From assembly GCA_045105235.1 (NCBI GenBank), contig JBGCDH010000032.1:186001-250000 (forward strand): a DNA stretch of 64,000 bases, written 5' to 3'. This DNA is from GCA-2684655 sp045105235. GTDB taxonomy: Bacteria > Planctomycetota > UBA1135 > UBA2386. The position numbers were made by a program, and so were the translations under genes. Below, in pieces: positions 61,243 through 64,000 of the stretch. Below the pieces are notes generated by a model that saw nothing but the letters and a program-made list of their open reading frames with translations, was not told the origin of the DNA and searched no databases. The first letter of the stretch is position 1; each line of letters starts with the position of its first letter.

Positions 61243-62448
61243 CTACAGCAGCAGGCGCAGCTTGGCCGCTCGGCGCGCGCCGAACAGACGCTTTTCCTGC
61301 ATGGCGCGGCGCATCACCAGTCGAATCGACGGGATGGCGTCGTCGGTGAACAGGATGAAGACCTGCTGCGAAAACTCGAGGCGCTTCATGAAGTGCCAGC
61401 CGTACTGCGACTCGACGACGTCGGTCGTGACCTGGCCGTCGCGCATGGCCCACGCTGCACGGCAGAGCTGTGCGGGCAAGCGGTCGTCGAAGCGGCGCAC
61501 GCCGTAGAGCTTGCCCCCGTCTTGCGCCGTCTTGGTGTCGTCTGAGTAGCGTCGCACCAAATCTTCGAAGTTGGAGCCATCGGGGCGAAGCTGTGCCTGG
61601 ATTTCGGCTACGCGAGCGTTGGCGCGCGCCATGCCTTCGGTATTGAGCAGCAGCCCGGTGCCGCTGTCGCGGTGCTGCACGAGCAGGTGCTCGACCGTGA
61701 CCTGGCCGCCGAAGTAGCGCGCATTGTCGTTGAAGAAGTCGCGCAGCTGCTTGCGGTTGTAGTCGCCCTTTTCGATGAGGTCGAGCATGCCCTGCAGCTC
61801 GGCGCCGAGGCCGCGACGCAGCTGAAAGTCTCGCAGCAGGCGGTCGACGGCCTTCTGGCTCGGGGCGGGACGCCCGCGCAGGCGCTGCTGTTCGATGTAT
61901 GCGCCCAGGAAGCCTTCGAAGCTGGACTTCAGCGACGCGCTCTGGGCCTTCTCGAGCTCGACCGGGTCGATGTAGTCGTCGCCAACAGCTTGCTGCAGCG
62001 CCTGAAGATCGGCGAACTGGCGCACCCATGGTGCCATCAAGTCCGATCGCAGGTAGCGCTGGAAGGCCGGCGCCGAGCGCACCAGCTTGCGAAAATCTGG
62101 GTAGTGCCGCGTCTCGATGTGCGCCAGCAAGTCTTCGAGCGTCAGCGTCTGCGAACCCACAACGGCGATCGCCTTTTGTTTGTCCCGCGGATAGCGGAGC
62201 GCGACGAAGTGCGGTTCGGTGCGCGGCAGGCCCGCCGCGCCGCGGGTGGCGCGGGGCACGATGGGCGACGATTTGCTGGCCGCTGCCGCGCCTTCCATAC
62301 CGGCGGAAGCCGCGGCCGTGGGGTCGGATGCTGCTTCTTTCGCTTGTCCCTGGGCGGCAGGCTCCTGGGCCCGAGCGGCCAGTGGCAGCGCCAGGGCGGC
62401 GGCGATGGCAAGGGAGCTGGGCAGAAGCTTGCGGGTTATCATCTTCAT
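61243..62448 (-). CDS. periplasmic parvulin-type peptidyl-prolyl isomerase (SurA/PpiC-like)
   Basis: A 401-residue exported protein. The signal peptide MKMITRKLLPSSLAIAAALA ends near ARAQ and is followed by an Ala/Glu-rich spacer. A helical SurA-like N-domain (about 75-215) precedes a PpiC/rotamase domain (about 245-360: VTVEHLLVQHRD, FEDLVRRYSDDTKTAQDGGK, VVESQYGWHFMKRLE). Such proteins assist folding of outer-membrane proteins, of which this window encodes several. ATG 62448 gives a normal signal peptide; a second ATG follows at 62442. Confidence 0.85.
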   Translation of the reverse strand: MKMITRKLLPSSLAIAAALALPLAARAQEPAAQGQAKEAASDPTAAASAGMEGAAAASKSSPIVPRATRGAAGLPRTEPHFVALRYPRDKQKAIAVVGSQTLTLEDLLAHIETRHYPDFRKLVRSAPAFQRYLRSDLMAPWVRQFADLQALQQAVGDDYIDPVELEKAQSASLKSSFEGFLGAYIEQQRLRGRPAPSQKAVDRLLRDFQLRRGLGAELQGMLDLIEKGDYNRKQLRDFFNDNARYFGGQVTVEHLLVQHRDSGTGLLLNTEGMARANARVAEIQAQLRPDGSNFEDLVRRYSDDTKTAQDGGKLYGVRRFDDRLPAQLCRAAWAMRDGQVTTDVVESQYGWHFMKRLEFSQQVFILFTDDAIPSIRLVMRRAMQEKRLFGARRAAKLRLLL

Positions 62449-62661
62449 CGCGGGCGTATAGAGGTCTTGGCGTGCTGGGTCACACCCTTCGCTCGACAGC
62501 ATACCTCACACCTGCCGAGGAGCCGCCGCTTGGCTTGCAGCGTGCCCTCGGGATGCCCGGAGTGAGACGCTGTGCAAACATGCCTTCCGGAGGGGCCGCG
62601 GGTGCTGTCGATCACAGCGGATCTCCTCGGTTCCTTGCAGAAGACTCCGCCCGACAGTTCC

Positions 62662-63873
62662 ATGACGTTTGTGACCGCCCCAGTTCGCTCCCGATTGCTC
62701 GATGCCATCGAGGTGCGGGCCCAACGTGATTTCGGCCAACTGCCGTCGCGCTTCTTCTTCGCGCCCGGTCGGATCAACCTGTGCGGCGCTCATCTTGACT
62801 ACAGCGGCGGTGACGTGCTGCCCATGGCCGTTGACCGAGGCATTTTCGTCGGCATCCGGCCGCGGGGCGACGGGCGCATCCGGCTGCGTAGCGTCGACCA
62901 AGAGCTGGCTTTCGATGTGCGGACGACGGATGTCGGCGACCGGACGCGAGAAGAATGGGGCTGGGGCGGTTACCCGCTCGGGATCTGGCGTGCGTTTGCG
63001 ACGGAGTACGGCGTCGACCAAGGCTTTGATGCGGTCTACGCCGGCGACGTGCCCATTGCGTCGGGTCTGTCGTCGTCGGCCGCGATCGAAGTGGTGACGG
63101 CGATCGCCCTCAACGCGGTGCACGGCACGGGACTGGAGCCGGAGCAGATCGCGGCCATGGCCCACCGTGCCGAAAACGACTTCGTCGGCGTCCGCTGCGG
63201 CATCATGGATCAGTATGCGTCGGCCCTTGGGCGGCCTGGACAGGCGCTGCTGGTGCACTGCGCTGGGCCGCGTTGGGAGCACGTTCCGTTTGATCCTGCC
63301 GCGTGCGAAGTGCTCGTGATGGATACCCGCAAACCGCGCAAGCTCGCGACCAGCGGCTTCAATCGACGCGTAGAAGAGTGCCGAGAGGCGCACGAGCTGC
63401 TGCGCAAGCACGTGCGCGACCTGTCGCACCTCGCAGCCTACGATGCCGACGACTTGGCTGCTTGCCGCCCGCACATGCCCGAAGCGGTGCACTTGCGCGC
63501 CCGGCATGTCGTCAGCGAGATGGGGCGGATTGCGGCCGGTGTCGCCGCGCTGCGCCGTCACGACTACGCCGGTCTCGGGATGCAAATCGATGCGAGCCAT
63601 CGCTCGACCGCGACGGACTACGCCGTGAGCTGTGAAGAACTCGACGTCATCACCGATGCGGCGCGCAGCTGCGAAGGCGTCTACGGGGCGCGTTTGACCG
63701 GCGCCGGCTTTGGCGGCTGTGCCATTGCCTTGATTGCACCCGGACGGCGCGAGCAAGTTGCCGCCCACGTCGCCGAGGTTTTCCGTCGGCGATTCGACGT
63801 GGAGCCGGGCTTTGATCTGCTGCGCATCGGCGAAGGGCCAGGGGAAATCGGGCCAGGTGAAGGCGGCGAATGA
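62662..63873 (+). CDS. galK: galactokinase (GHMP family)
   Basis: A 403-residue sugar kinase from ATG 62662. The three GHMP motifs are clear: FAPGRINLCGAHLDYSGGDV (galactokinase signature, usually PGRVNLIGEHTDYNGG), DVPIASGLSSSAAIEVVTAI (ATP loop) and RLTGAGFGGCAIAL. The catalytic-base Asp lies in GVRCGIMDQYASALG. The usual Glu of GEHTDY is replaced by Ala (GAHLDY), a change that could alter sugar specificity. GTG 62602, six nucleotides after GGAGGGG, is a good alternative start adding 20 residues. Its stop overlaps the next gene start (ATGA). Confidence 0.88.
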   Translation: MTFVTAPVRSRLLDAIEVRAQRDFGQLPSRFFFAPGRINLCGAHLDYSGGDVLPMAVDRGIFVGIRPRGDGRIRLRSVDQELAFDVRTTDVGDRTREEWGWGGYPLGIWRAFATEYGVDQGFDAVYAGDVPIASGLSSSAAIEVVTAIALNAVHGTGLEPEQIAAMAHRAENDFVGVRCGIMDQYASALGRPGQALLVHCAGPRWEHVPFDPAACEVLVMDTRKPRKLATSGFNRRVEECREAHELLRKHVRDLSHLAAYDADDLAACRPHMPEAVHLRARHVVSEMGRIAAGVAALRRHDYAGLGMQIDASHRSTATDYAVSCEELDVITDAARSCEGVYGARLTGAGFGGCAIALIAPGRREQVAAHVAEVFRRRFDVEPGFDLLRIGEGPGEIGPGEGGE

Positions 63874-64000
63874 CCGCGATCGAGTTTGACGCCTACGACT
63901 ACTGCGCCGACCAGTCGTTTCAGATCGCCCGCTATCGCCTCGAAGGCGATGAGCGATCGGGCTGGCGGGTTGCTCGCGATGGCACGCACCTGCTGGAGCT
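63870..64000 (+). CDS. 5' part of an unknown gene coupled to galK, cut by window edge
   Basis: The ATG at 63870 overlaps the galK stop by 4 bp and the frame is open to the end of the window (about 43 residues: MTAIEFDAYDYCADQSFQIA, then RYRLEGDERSGWRVARDGTH). There is no signal peptide or membrane segment. Tight coupling suggests a role beside the sugar kinase, but too little sequence is present to name it. Confidence 0.65.
   Translation, partial: MTAIEFDAYDYCADQSFQIARYRLEGDERSGWRVARDGTHLLE

Noticed and set aside
1..64000. tRNA, rRNA or riboswitch genes
   Set aside because: No tRNA-like cloverleaf ends with conserved T-loop sequence, rRNA segment or known riboswitch core was recognised by eye. 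A covariance-model search would be needed to exclude them.

Overview
This window is a GC-rich, gene-dense bacterial chromosome segment. It holds many secreted or lipid-anchored proteins, several very long carboxypeptidase-regulatory-like (CRD) proteins, a BlaI/M56 pair, a DUF1028 protein, outer-membrane barrels ending in F, and an archaeal-type TIGR00300 ornithine cyclodeaminase. That mixture suggests a diderm of the Planctomycetota or a near relative. This placement is inference from gene content; no rRNA or tRNA gene was found to confirm it.

Layout. 0-5 kb: pilT-type ATPase, a CBM9/DUF5916 outer-membrane protein, and a secreted protein. 5.4-8.6 kb: blaI-blaR-type regulatory operon preceded by twin ACTAC-N4-GTAGT operators and followed by a Lys/His-rich secreted protein. 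8.6-13.4 kb (minus): overlapping glycolate oxidase genes glcD-glcE-glcF plus a TPR protein broken by an apparent 1-nt frameshift. 13.5-19.3 kb: unknown proteins, a metallophosphoesterase, lipoproteins, a barrel protein and a remnant of a pyridoxamine-phosphate-oxidase-like gene. 19.4-27.2 kb: cyclodeaminase, gpmI, M28 peptidase, CRD lipoprotein and a double retropepsin-like protein. 27-35 kb: CRD protein, histidine-kinase-like protein, and the moxR-DUF58-transglutaminase cluster. 35-49 kb: TIGR00300 enzyme, arylsulfotransferase, metzincin-like lipoprotein, Ser/Thr kinase-like protein, cysteine-dioxygenase-family enzyme, TPR lipoprotein and sensor histidine kinase. 49-57 kb: a 1244-residue CRD protein coupled to an esterase, DUF1028-TIG protein, and a split membrane protein. 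57-64 kb: N6-adenine DNA methyltransferase, threonine dehydratase, DUF1294, parvulin-type PPIase, galactokinase and a truncated gene.

The most unusual structure is a family of three MITE-like palindromic intergenic elements (27244-27360, 57451-57632, 59445-59643). They have terminal inverted repeats beginning TGTCGTGCATC and are bounded by CTAG. At two loci the CTAG at each end supplies the TAG stop codon of a convergent gene, so the element sits exactly between two genes whose stops probably once overlapped in one palindromic CTAG. Two copies in opposite orientation bracket the DNA methyltransferase gene: its stop codon lies in one copy and its apparent start codon in the other.

Other points worth a second look are two possible frameshifts (about 9418 and about 56902), a kinase with DPA in place of DFG, a metzincin-like motif ending in Glu, and 18-bp tandem repeats in front of a histidine kinase gene.
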